Positions 56,306 through 64,000 of a stretch of DNA of 64,000 nucleotides are shown here, piece after piece (position 1 is the first letter of the stretch; every line of letters begins with the position of its first letter). Below the pieces are notes generated by a model. It worked only from the letters and a program-made list of their open reading frames with translations. It ran no database searches and was not told the DNA's origin. Location of the stretch: assembly GCF_017876165.1 (NCBI RefSeq), contig NZ_JAGINQ010000008.1:214986-278985 (forward strand). Reading direction: 5' to 3'. A program made the position numbers and the translations under genes. Source of the DNA: Azospirillum soli (lineage in GTDB: Bacteria; Pseudomonadota; Alphaproteobacteria; Azospirillales; Azospirillaceae).

Positions 56306-56744
56306 GGGCGGGAAAGGCGAGGCACCGTTGGGAAAAACTATACCCAACAATTACGCGAAACATCGCCCGCGCGTCAAAACCAAAGCCACCGGAAATGGCG
56401 GGATATTCCCTGTTTCTCTTGCTGCGGCACGGCGACTCGCTTTTCATACGCGGGTATTCATGCAAATTCAGGTTGCTATCGTGATGATTTAAGCTGTTTT
56501 TCCGTTGTGCGATGTGGGCGCGGCGGCGTGCTGCCGGGACGGGAGTTGTCGTGTTTGTGTACGAAAGGTTGCCGCCGGGGCGACCGGTAGGGCGGAAGCG
56601 CAGAAGCGGCATGCCTGCGTCACACTATCTGGCTGTCGTCATACGACCTTGCCCCGGCTATAATTTTGTCCATGCGCGAGAGGCGGCCCAGGCTGTGCCC
56701 GCTTCGGCAAAGACCTTCGTCTCCGCGCCAGAGGGAGAAACGTC
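56306..56744. other. Divergent intergenic region
   Basis: 440 bp, AT-richer at 56330-56510, without a credible gene. It must hold the promoters of the GGDEF/EAL and universal-stress genes. On the plus strand TATAAT at 56659-56664 is a consensus -10 with only a weak -35, about 80 bp before the UspA start. Confidence 0.55.
56659..56664 (+). promoter_or_regulatory. Consensus -10 (TATAAT) upstream of uspA-like gene
   Basis: An exact TATAAT in a very GC-rich genome, 81 bp before the start codon. The -35 element at the right spacing (TCGTCA) is poor, so an activator may be needed. Confidence 0.5.
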
Positions 56745-57584
56745 ATGGCACTCAAGGATCTGCTGGTGGTGGTGGATGACACGGCGGCCTCGGCGGCGCG
56801 CATCGATGTCGCCGCCCGTCTTGCCGCCCGGAACGACGGCCACCTCGTCGGGCTGTACAGCATCACCGACATTCTGCTTCCCGGCTACATCGCGACCGAG
56901 CTTCCGGAAGCCGTGCGCGAGAGCCAGCGCGTCTTCGCCGACGACCAGGCCGCCAAGGCCGAGGCTCTGTTCAACGACGCGATGCGCCGCCATGGCCTGA
57001 CCGACCGCTCGGAATGGCGCGCCCTGCGCGGCAACCCCAACGACCTCACCGCTCTGCACGGGCGCTACGCCGACCTCGTGATCGTCGGCCAGGTGGACCC
57101 GCGCCGCGACCGCGACTATCCCGTGGTGATGCCGCAGGATCTGGTCTTCGACTGCGGGCGGCCGCTGCTGGTCGTTCCCTACGCCGGCACCTTCCCGACG
57201 GTGGGCGAGCGCGTGCTGGTCGGCTGGAACGCCAGCCGCGAGGCCACCCGCGCCGTCGCCGACGCCCTGCCGCTGCTGACCGAGGCCAAGCGCGTCGTGG
57301 TGATGGCGGTGAACCCGAAGTCGGGCAACGGCGGCATCGGCGACGAGCCCGGCGCCGACATCGCCAAGCATCTGTCCCGCCACGGCTGCCGGGTCGAGGC
57401 CGCCCACGTCTCCACCGACGCGGTGGAGCCCGGCGACACCATGCTGAACACGGTCGCCGACGAGTCCTGCGATCTGGTGGTGATGGGTGCCTACGGCCGT
57501 TCGCGCCTGCGCGAACTGGTGCTGGGCGGGATGACCCGCTACATGCTCCAGCACATGACCGTTCCGGTCCTGATGAGCCACTGA
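56745..57584 (+). CDS. Tandem universal stress protein (UspA family)
   Basis: 279 residues with two Usp domains (about 1-145 and 150-279). The second has a complete ATP-binding loop, VVMGAYGRSRLRELVLGGMT, ending VPVLMSH. The first lacks it (VIVGQVDPRRDRDYPVVMP) and is probably structural. Usp proteins are cytoplasmic stress and starvation proteins. GAGGGAG stands about 7 nt before the ATG. Monocistronic, with a strong terminator right after the stop. Confidence 0.93.
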   Translation: MALKDLLVVVDDTAASAARIDVAARLAARNDGHLVGLYSITDILLPGYIATELPEAVRESQRVFADDQAAKAEALFNDAMRRHGLTDRSEWRALRGNPNDLTALHGRYADLVIVGQVDPRRDRDYPVVMPQDLVFDCGRPLLVVPYAGTFPTVGERVLVGWNASREATRAVADALPLLTEAKRVVVMAVNPKSGNGGIGDEPGADIAKHLSRHGCRVEAAHVSTDAVEPGDTMLNTVADESCDLVVMGAYGRSRLRELVLGGMTRYMLQHMTVPVLMSH

Positions 57585-57593
57585 CGGCTTTGC

Positions 57594-57636
57594 AAACGGG
57601 AGGCCCGGCGTCTGAGCCGGCCGGGCTTCCCGTTTT
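57594..57636 (+). terminator. Rho-independent terminator of the UspA gene
   Basis: AACGGGAGGCCCGGC pairs with GCCGGGCTTCCCGTT (one G-T), followed by TTTTCC. It lies ten bases after the stop codon. Confidence 0.85.
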
Positions 57637-57701
57637 CCTTAAGACCCGGAATAGACCGGCGTTTCCCCCTGTTGATTCAAGGGCATGGGGAGGTGGAAGC
57701 G

Positions 57702-58043
57702 ATGCACGCGCTGCCCGGTGTCCTGGCTGTTCTGTTCGGCATCATCGCCGTGACCGCTGCCGGCCCGGCCGACGCGCACGGCGCGCGAGACCGGGGCTCT
57801 TGGCGGGGCGGCGCTGCTGTCATCGTGCCGCCCGGCAGCACCGTCATCATCGTTCCGCGTCCGCGCCCCGTTCCTCCCCCCGTGATCGTCGGGCCGCAGG
57901 TCTGGGCACCATCGTGGCAACGCCGGCCGCCTCCCACCTTCGTGCCGCCGGTCTTCGGCTGGCCGCATGACGGGCCGGTCTACTCGTCCCCGTTCGACAA
58001 CCGTTATGTCGGAAACTCCTGGGGTTCGCGTCACCGCTGGTGA
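57702..58043 (+). CDS. Secreted proline-rich hypothetical protein
   Basis: 113 residues: a signal peptide (MHALPGVLAVLFGIIAVTAA, then GPADA) and a Pro/Val/Trp-rich mature part (VIIVPRPRPVPPPVIVGP, PHDGPVYSSPF). GGGGAGG lies upstream of the ATG at 57702. No family beyond small proline-rich envelope proteins is recognised. Convergent with the RTX gene. Confidence 0.7.
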   Translation: MHALPGVLAVLFGIIAVTAAGPADAHGARDRGSWRGGAAVIVPPGSTVIIVPRPRPVPPPVIVGPQVWAPSWQRRPPPTFVPPVFGWPHDGPVYSSPFDNRYVGNSWGSRHRW

Positions 58044-58136
58044 AACTTGCTCATAAAAAGGCCGCCAAGTCTTGCGGTGGGCGCGGCGCTCCCGTTGGAA
58101 ACGCCGCACCCAAACCGACAAGAACCGGCTGTGGCG

Positions 58137-61100
58137 TCAGCCCGTCACGAACCAGGCGGCTTGCACCTGGTCCCGGCGGACCCCGGTCAGGGTGACGTCA
58201 TCGTTGCTGGAGAAGACGATCACCGCGTCTCCGGCGCCATTGGCGGCGAGCGTGTAGGTCAGGTTGCCGAGCAGCCGGATGCGGTCGCCCTCGGCGGCGT
58301 TGAAGTCGGTGATCACGTCGTGCCCGTCGCCGAGCCCCTCGGCGAAGCGCTGCCCGAAGACGAACACGTCCGCTCCCGCACCGCCGGTCAGGGTGTCGTT
58401 GCCCAGATCGCCGAAGAGCCAGTCATCGCCCAGGTCGCCGAACAACAGGTCGTCGTCGCGCCCGCTGTAGAGCGTGTCGTTGCCCATTCCGCCGTACAGC
58501 GTGTCCGCTCCCATGTTGCCGAGAAGGACGTCGTTGCCGGTGTTGCCGAACAGCCGGTCGGCGCCGTCATCGCCCTGCAACCGGTCGGCGGCGTCGTTGC
58601 CGAACAGCGCATCGTCGTCACGGCCGCCATACAGGGTGTCGCTGTCCCGGCCGGCGTAGAGCGTGTCGGCTCCCATGTTGCCGAACAGCACATCGGCGCC
58701 GGTGTTGCCGAGCAGCAGGTCATTGTCGCTGCCGCCGAACAGGGTGTCGTGGTCTTCGCCGCCCTGGACGGTGTCGTTGCCTTCGTCGCCGTACAGCACG
58801 TCGTTGCCGGTCTTGGAGCCGACGAAGTCGTCGCCGCCGCCGCCGTGCAGCGTGTCGTCATCGGCGCCCAGCACGATGTACTGGCTGGCGCCGTCGCCCC
58901 AGACGCTCTGCGAGCCCTCGCCGCCGGTCACCCGCGCCGCGCCGATCACCGCCGCGAACTCGACGTTCTGCAGCTGGATTTCGGAGCCGCTGGGCAGGTT
59001 GCGGGTGTCGATGACCAGCGCGGTCTGCGGCCCGGCGCCGGCCGGGGTGCCGGTGATGACCAGCGGCGTGCCCGGTGCTGTGGCGCCGGGGGCGGTGGTC
59101 GGGACGATGGTCTGGACCAGCAGGGGCGTGTCGGCCGGCAGGCCCTGCAGGAAGCCGGAGCCGCCGCCGGTGAGCTGGGTCTGATCGGCTGAGCCGGCGG
59201 CGGTGCGCGTCTGGATCTCGCGGATCAGGTCGCTGAGCGAGGAGCCGGCCGCCTTGGGGGCGCCGGAGCCGCTCACCGTCAGGCCGAAGCCGGTCGGCAC
59301 CTGGGCGGTCAGCAGGCTGGCGCCGCCGCCGGTGACCAGCGGGATGTCGGCCACCGTGTTGTTGCCGACCTGCTCGGTCCGGGACGGGGGCACCACGGGG
59401 ATGGTGACGGTGCGCCCGTCGGACCCTTGTCCGCTCGGTGTGGTCTCCACGACGACACCGTCCACCGTCCGCGATTCCGTCGGCGGTGCCGGCTGGTCGG
59501 GCGGCGGTGCCGGCATGGCGTTGGTCACGGGCAGGCCGTTGACGTCCGCCATTTCCTGCCCCACGGCATCCTTCAGCTCGCTGCCCTGGGCATTGTGCTG
59601 ATAGCTGAACAGCACACTGTCGCCGTACCGGACGGCCGTGTCGAGCGTTAGCGTCAGGGTTTGGGTGCCGCTGCCGGAAACCGCGGTGATGGCCCGCGGC
59701 TGGTTGCCGACCAGGACGCTCATGCCGTGGCTGTCGGGCGCGATCACGGCCTCGCTGAAGGTCAGCGTCACCGTGGCGCCGTTGACCGAGGCCGCCGTCA
59801 CCGCCGGCAGGTTGGCGTCGATGGCGTCGGCGTTCTGCGCGATCGCCGTCGTGTAGGCGCTGTTCGTGTTGCCGGCCGGATCCCGCAGCACGAGGTTGAC
59901 CGGGATGTCGGCCCCCGCCGCCACGTCGGTGCCGCCGGCGGTCACGGTGAACTGCGCGGTGTAGCTGTGGTTTGTGGTCTTGAGCAGGTTGCTGAGCGCG
60001 AAGCCGCCGATGCTGCCGCTCGACAGGGTGAAGTCATCGGCATCGTTGGTCACGGTGATCGTTGCGGTGACCGTGTCGCCGATCTTCATCGCCGTGTTGT
60101 CGATGGCGACGTTCGTGATCTGCGGGGCAACCCGGTCCATGGTGTGAGTGCCACCGCTCGTGAAGCCACCAGTGATGGCTCGGCTGCCGCTGTCCGTGAT
60201 GCCGGTGCCGCTGCCCTTCAGGTCCAGCCGCAGGGTGCCCTGCGTGTCGGCTGCCGTCGCGACACTGACCGTGTAGGTGCTGCCGGAGCCCGTGACGCCG
60301 GTGATGGTGCCGTTGGCCGTGTCGGTCTTGGTCAGGGTGAAGTCGTCGGCGGTCACCCCGGTGACGTCACCGCTGAAGACGACCGTGTAGTCGACGCTGC
60401 CCGCCGCTGCTGCGGCCGCCGCCGGCGTGATCGAGGTCACCGAGGGGCCGAGTTGGGGCACCGTGAACGTCACCGTGGCGGTGGCCGTGTTGGAGGCCGT
60501 GTCGACCACGTTGCCATGCGAGAAGGACAGTATGGTGCCGGGCACGATGTCCGTGCCCATGCCGAGCATGAGCGTGAAGGCCGTGGCGTAGCCATCGACC
60601 GGGGACACCGGGAGGAGGCTCGCGTTCATGCCGACCGCCTTGCTGCCGGTCTGCAGGTTGCCCAGGGTGATGGTGCTGACGCTCACCGGCTCGCTGAAGG
60701 TCAGGGTCAGCGTATCGCCGCCGCTGTAGGTGCCCGGCATGGTGATGTCGGCGGCGGTGATCGGCGTGGTCGCGTGGGCCTTCGGCGCCGTGGTGTCGAT
60801 GGTGAAGGCTTGGACGGCGCTGGTGCCCTCGTTGCCGACGGCGTCGGTGACGCGGGCGCGCGCCTTGTAGGTGCCGGCCGTCAGCGCCGAGAGATCGAAG
60901 GTGGCGGTGTTGTTGCTGATGCTGCCGGTGCTGTGGATGGTCTCGCCGGGATCGGCGAAGTCGTCGTCGTTGTTGAGGTCGACGTCGATGGTCACCGCCG
61001 CGGCGTTGGCCACGCCGGCGCCGAGCGTGCCGTCGGAGGTGTTGACGGTGATGGAGGGCGTGGTGTCCTTGGTCCGGCTGGCGATGATGGCCGTCACCGT

Positions 61101-62369
61101 CGGCGCCGTGCCGTCGAAGGTGTATGTCGCGCCGGTCGTGAAGCCGCCGGTGATGGCGTTGCTGGTCGTCGCGCTGGCGATGCCGGTGTTGCTGTTTTTG
61201 AGGTCGAGGCGCAGCTTGCCGTCGCCGGACATGCCGGTGACCGGCACCGTCCAGGTCAGCCCGTCGTCCTGGCTGGTCACCTTGCCGTCCACGTAGAGCG
61301 GGTCGCCGACCGTTCCCGTCGTCGTGCCGGCGGTCTGGGTCAGGGTGAAATCGTCCGCGGTGACGCCGTTGACCTTCTCGTTGAAGGTAACGGTGAAGGT
61401 CACGCTGTCCGCCTTGCCGGCCGCGACCGCCGGCGTGATCGAGCTTACCGAGGGGCCAGGAGGCGCGTCGTTCAGCGTGAGCACGGAACCGCCTACCGGC
61501 GTGTAGCTGACGTTCCACACCTTGCCGGTTGGCGCGCTTGTGAGGGTCAGCGACTTATCGTTTGCAAGGGCGAGCGTACCCGTGACCAGCGTGTTCTGAA
61601 GACCGCTGAGATCCTGGTCGGTGACGGTGATGGTGTCGGTCGCGCCGAGCGATTTAATGGTGGCGCCGTTCAGGCTGGTCGACGTGCCCTTGACGACGTC
61701 GGCGCCGTTCGTCGCCTCGACCGTCAGCGTTCGGGTGAACGCCGTCGCATCGACGTTCAAAGACAATGCGGGGTTGGAGGATGTGATCGTCAGCCCTTGG
61801 GCGAAGGTCTGCGAGGCCGTTGCGCCCAGTGTGAAGCTGGCGTTGCCCTGAGGGCCGGAGTATTCGATTTTCGAAAAATTTTGAGCGTTTGCAAACTGGC
61901 TGTCCAAGATCGCCGGATTCGGGAGATAATTGATAATCCGAAGCGTGTTCGTGCCGCCGTTCCCATCGAGGAGCAGGTCGTTTCCGAGAGTCTGCGCCAT
62001 ACTCTCGACGATATCGTCGCCCTGGCCGCCGATGATGCTGTCCCCATGCGGACCGCTGGCCAAGATGACAGGGGCTGTCTGGGCCGACAGGTCGAAGAAA
62101 AATGCATGGCTGCTATCGATGGGAAAGCTGTTCGCTGTTTGAATGCTCCCCGATACCGAAGCGTCGGTCGGGAGGGGTTTGTACTCTTGGAGCCAGAATA
62201 CTTGTGAGGGCATCCCAATTGGAATGCGAATAGATATTGTTGATGTTGCGGTGATGGTGCCAGCTATATCAATATTTTGTCCATTTGCGCCATTCATGAA
62301 ACGAAGATTTTGTGCGCCAGTGGAGGAATAAAGTCCATTGACGTTAGGGGAGTACTTGAAAGTCGCCAT
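58137..62369 (-). CDS. Large secreted RTX protein with Ig-like repeats
   Basis: 1410 residues. No N-terminal signal peptide. A unique N-terminal domain (1-250) is followed by tandem Ig/cadherin-like units of about 100-170 residues (about 270-1010), each opening like PSVSSITPA and FNEKVNGVTADDFTL. A linker leads to RTX nonapeptides GGxGxDxLx (about 1160-1330, for example LYGDEGNDTVQGGED) and a final domain with DVITDFNAAEGDRIRLLG. This is a Ca-binding type I secretion substrate, most likely a surface adhesin or matrix protein. No TolC, HlyB or HlyD genes are in the window. The first about 800 bp are clearly lower in GC than the rest. Confidence 0.92.
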   Translation of the reverse strand: MATFKYSPNVNGLYSSTGAQNLRFMNGANGQNIDIAGTITATSTISIRIPIGMPSQVFWLQEYKPLPTDASVSGSIQTANSFPIDSSHAFFFDLSAQTAPVILASGPHGDSIIGGQGDDIVESMAQTLGNDLLLDGNGGTNTLRIINYLPNPAILDSQFANAQNFSKIEYSGPQGNASFTLGATASQTFAQGLTITSSNPALSLNVDATAFTRTLTVEATNGADVVKGTSTSLNGATIKSLGATDTITVTDQDLSGLQNTLVTGTLALANDKSLTLTSAPTGKVWNVSYTPVGGSVLTLNDAPPGPSVSSITPAVAAGKADSVTFTVTFNEKVNGVTADDFTLTQTAGTTTGTVGDPLYVDGKVTSQDDGLTWTVPVTGMSGDGKLRLDLKNSNTGIASATTSNAITGGFTTGATYTFDGTAPTVTAIIASRTKDTTPSITVNTSDGTLGAGVANAAAVTIDVDLNNDDDFADPGETIHSTGSISNNTATFDLSALTAGTYKARARVTDAVGNEGTSAVQAFTIDTTAPKAHATTPITAADITMPGTYSGGDTLTLTFSEPVSVSTITLGNLQTGSKAVGMNASLLPVSPVDGYATAFTLMLGMGTDIVPGTILSFSHGNVVDTASNTATATVTFTVPQLGPSVTSITPAAAAAAAGSVDYTVVFSGDVTGVTADDFTLTKTDTANGTITGVTGSGSTYTVSVATAADTQGTLRLDLKGSGTGITDSGSRAITGGFTSGGTHTMDRVAPQITNVAIDNTAMKIGDTVTATITVTNDADDFTLSSGSIGGFALSNLLKTTNHSYTAQFTVTAGGTDVAAGADIPVNLVLRDPAGNTNSAYTTAIAQNADAIDANLPAVTAASVNGATVTLTFSEAVIAPDSHGMSVLVGNQPRAITAVSGSGTQTLTLTLDTAVRYGDSVLFSYQHNAQGSELKDAVGQEMADVNGLPVTNAMPAPPPDQPAPPTESRTVDGVVVETTPSGQGSDGRTVTIPVVPPSRTEQVGNNTVADIPLVTGGGASLLTAQVPTGFGLTVSGSGAPKAAGSSLSDLIREIQTRTAAGSADQTQLTGGGSGFLQGLPADTPLLVQTIVPTTAPGATAPGTPLVITGTPAGAGPQTALVIDTRNLPSGSEIQLQNVEFAAVIGAARVTGGEGSQSVWGDGASQYIVLGADDDTLHGGGGDDFVGSKTGNDVLYGDEGNDTVQGGEDHDTLFGGSDNDLLLGNTGADVLFGNMGADTLYAGRDSDTLYGGRDDDALFGNDAADRLQGDDGADRLFGNTGNDVLLGNMGADTLYGGMGNDTLYSGRDDDLLFGDLGDDWLFGDLGNDTLTGGAGADVFVFGQRFAEGLGDGHDVITDFNAAEGDRIRLLGNLTYTLAANGAGDAVIVFSSNDDVTLTGVRRDQVQAAWFVTG

Positions 62370-62926
62370 TTGCTTCTCGTCGGTGCCCGGCTGGGACTGG
62401 TTTGTCCCGGTTTCGTCTCTATCCGCAATGCAGCATGGCGAATGCCAAGGAAACTCTTTCGCAAGTCCAGGGCGGTGTTGCCGAGCGCCAGGAAATGAAG
62501 CCACCAAGCACGGCCGAAGCGTTCGGCCTGAGCGTTCGATTCGCCCAGGCGCGTTCAAGGCGCCAAGTCGGTCGTTGGGGCCATCTCACTGAAATAGCGG
62601 ATACATTTTAATTATAAACGGCCGGGAACAATGCTTCCAGAAATGAATTGGAACGGATCGGAATGCTTTGTAACGCACCTCCGGTAATGTTCTTCCCCGC
62701 GCAAATGGCCGAAAAGACGTATTGGGAGGCATGGGGCGCTCGCACGTCGGTTGCATGCGCCATTTCAGGATTGTGGGAGCGGTGAGAACTCCATGCGCAG
62801 GCTCACCGGAAAGCGGAAGTGCAGGCAAACCGCGTGGTTGATCACCTTGGCGGGAAACGGGTAGCCGGCGTACATCGGATCAGGGGGTGTTTGCGGAAAA
62901 GGGCGAAATACTGCCTTGAGAAAGCA
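62370..62926. other. Gene-free region between the RTX and GNAT genes
   Basis: About 557 bp of mixed, partly AT-rich sequence (ATTTTAATTATAAACG near 62605). Open frames here are short and have no genomic codon bias. It probably contains the RTX promoter; no specific site is convincing. Confidence 0.5.
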
Positions 62927-63436
62927 TCAGAAGACGAGCTTCATTGCAATGCGCCGCAGTGGGTCCAAACCCTTTGCCTGTTCTGCCGCAAGAATGGCTC
63001 TCAGGCGTTCCGGACATTCATCACCCCCGACCGGTTGGAAACCCAACGATGAATAGAATGGCGCATTGAAGGGCGCAAAACGATCGGTCGTTAGGGTTGC
63101 GCCTTTCAGTTTTCTTGTAAGGCCTTCCTCCAGCAAGGCATTCATTATTCTTCTCCCGATACCTTTTCTTTGCCAGTCTGGATAGACGTCCACCTCGCCG
63201 ATATGAAGCCAGTCTTCGGCTATGTACCCGCCGCCGTAACCGACAGGGATATCCCGCTCATCGAATGCTGCAAATAGTAAGTTGTTGTTGAGGTATTGTT
63301 GCAGATCCTCGTCACTACTCGCCGTTGCTTCACCGGTAATGGCGCCTGCTGCTCGCAGCGTTTCAAACGACATCAATTCTATAGTGCATAATGTGGGAAA
63401 GTGATATCGGTTGGTTTTTCCAATGCGGATATTCAC
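62927..63436 (-). CDS. GNAT-family N-acetyltransferase
   Basis: 169 residues. Motif A reads GEVDVYPDWQRKGIGRRIMN (the RKGIGR acetyl-CoA loop) and motif B is NAPFYSSLGFQPVGGDE. The substrate is unknown. GC content and codon choice are markedly lower than the rest of the window, suggesting recent transfer. Start MNIRIGKTNRYHF. Stand-alone, next to an IS element. Confidence 0.88.
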   Translation of the reverse strand: MNIRIGKTNRYHFPTLCTIELMSFETLRAAGAITGEATASSDEDLQQYLNNNLLFAAFDERDIPVGYGGGYIAEDWLHIGEVDVYPDWQRKGIGRRIMNALLEEGLTRKLKGATLTTDRFAPFNAPFYSSLGFQPVGGDECPERLRAILAAEQAKGLDPLRRIAMKLVF

Positions 63437-63787
63437 GGAGACCTCATCTTCTATGTCTATTTTACAAATTTTAGCAACAGTGTTTTAGCTGATACTGAGG
63501 AATATGGCGGTCCAACGATAGTTGATAACTTCAGAAATCAGCGACATGACTTTGAGTGCTCTCCAGTTTGACGGCCAAGCTTTCCCCGCGCTTTCGCGGC
63601 GGTAAGGCGGGTGTGGGGAAATTCCAACCAAGTCGGGACGTGTGCGCGATGTACCGATCCTAGTGGGGGGTGCCAGACGGATCGTTATGTATGTAGCCGG
63701 TCAGGAACAGCCGTAAGCCGCGCCTTTGCTCATCTACAAACGATACCATCCGTCTGGTCCGGTTCACTAGCAGCACGGGGCGTCTCC
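63437..63787. other. Gene-free region with one long-spaced inverted repeat
   Basis: No gene recognised. CCAGACGGAT (63673-63682) recurs inverted as ATCCGTCTGG (63748-63757), 65 bp apart, which could be remnants of a mobile-element end. Confidence 0.4.
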
Positions 63788-63909
63788 GTGACCGGCGAGC
63801 CGCACCCGCCGTCCCTCATGGCCCCCCAGATCGCCGAGCGCTACCTCGCCCACCAGCGCCAGCCCGCCGTCCCGGCCCCGGCGTACCGTCCGCCTTGGGT
63901 TCGATCTAA
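63788..63909 (+). pseudogene. Gene fragment interrupted by an IS element
   Basis: From a GTG at 63788 the frame has the strong G/C third-position bias of real genes here (VTGEPHPPSL, then MAPQIAERYLAHQRQPAVPA and YRPPWVR) and stops abruptly a few codons into the IS end. It is therefore probably the 5' part or an internal part of a gene split at 63909. The product is not recognised. Confidence 0.35.
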
Positions 63910-64000
63910 GAGCGCCTAACGAAACCGGGATTTGGCTGTTGGGAGGGGCATGGCAGCTCCTCTCGTTTCCGACGCCCTGTGGGCACTGATTGAACCGTTG
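63910..64000 (+). mobile_element. Left end of an IS5-family insertion sequence
   Basis: A terminal sequence beginning GAGCGCCTAACGAAACC lies next to CTAA (63906-63909), which fits the YTAR target of IS427-like IS5 elements. A transposase start codon follows 40 bp inside. The right end is outside the window, so the terminal repeat cannot be confirmed. Confidence 0.65.
63950..64000 (+). CDS. IS5-family transposase, N-terminal 17 residues
   Basis: The start ATG with GGGAGGGG directly before it encodes MAAPLVSDALWALIEPL, the typical N-terminus of the DUF4096-type first frame of IS427-group transposases. The remainder is beyond the window edge. Confidence 0.8.
   Translation, partial: MAAPLVSDALWALIEPL

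Noticed and set aside
58380..58890. Short-period repeats that resemble a CRISPR or tandem repeat array
   Set aside because: Units are 27 bp, translate to RTX nonapeptides in frame, and have no spacers of unrelated sequence.
62586..62828. 80-codon minus-strand open frame near the RTX gene
   Set aside because: No codon bias, no Shine-Dalgarno, no recognisable domain; likely chance.
63611..63787. Longer start for the plus-strand frame before the IS element
   Set aside because: Upstream of 63788 the frame loses GC3 bias and contains many Cys/Ser codons typical of non-coding DNA.

Overview
The window is high-GC proteobacterial DNA of alphaproteobacterial character. It carries dapF-mtaB-ftsY together, glnD, zapE, leuDB, the glutathione formaldehyde pair, and an unusually dense set of sensor kinases, CheB/CheR proteins and cyclic-di-GMP enzymes. 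This set fits Azospirillum or a close Rhodospirillales relative; that assignment is inferred from gene content, not from a search. No rRNA, tRNA or CRISPR array was seen.

Layout. 0-5 kb: a leftward operon of a CheY-like regulator, a membrane sensor fused to a DEDDh exonuclease, a small membrane protein and an SLC5-type transporter/histidine kinase cut by the window edge. 5-10 kb: SPOR protein, allantoinase-like PuuE, YciB, LpxR-like lipid A deacylase, and a Phd/PIN toxin-antitoxin pair. 10-17 kb: a chemoreceptor, then a leftward housekeeping operon (small membrane protein, dapF, mtaB, ftsY) with amn after it. 17-21 kb: a DUF4242-like protein and a three-gene GtrA/GtrB/GT-C-like glycosylation operon. 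21-25 kb: leuD, leuB, a KGG stress protein and an unrecognised membrane protein. 25-32 kb: CoA-ester lyase, pdxY, a LOG protein, an HTH gene disrupted by a repeat, a secreted cupin, fghA and adhC. 32-46.7 kb: a signalling island (NarL-type regulator, CheR-PAS protein, two CheB proteins, three sensor kinases, a globin-coupled diguanylate cyclase) with zapE embedded. 46.7-48.2 kb: a plasmid-type RepA gene between two arrays of a 15-bp iteron. 48-58 kb: PAP2 phosphatase, glnD, a hybrid kinase, a GGDEF/EAL protein and a tandem UspA. 58-64 kb: a 1410-residue RTX/Ig-like secreted protein, a lower-GC GNAT gene and the left end of an IS5-like element interrupting something.

The most striking feature is the solitary repA with 12 copies of a GTCGGCGATTGCCAA-type motif and an AT-rich CTATTTG triplet. 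It has the architecture of an iteron-controlled replication origin but sits among core housekeeping genes with no parAB nearby. Also notable are two dispersed intergenic repeat families (a TGCACAA/hairpin element and a GC-rich inverted-repeat element), the pseudokinase-exonuclease fusion, and glycine-rich insertions in the ATP-binding domains of two neighbouring convergent kinases.
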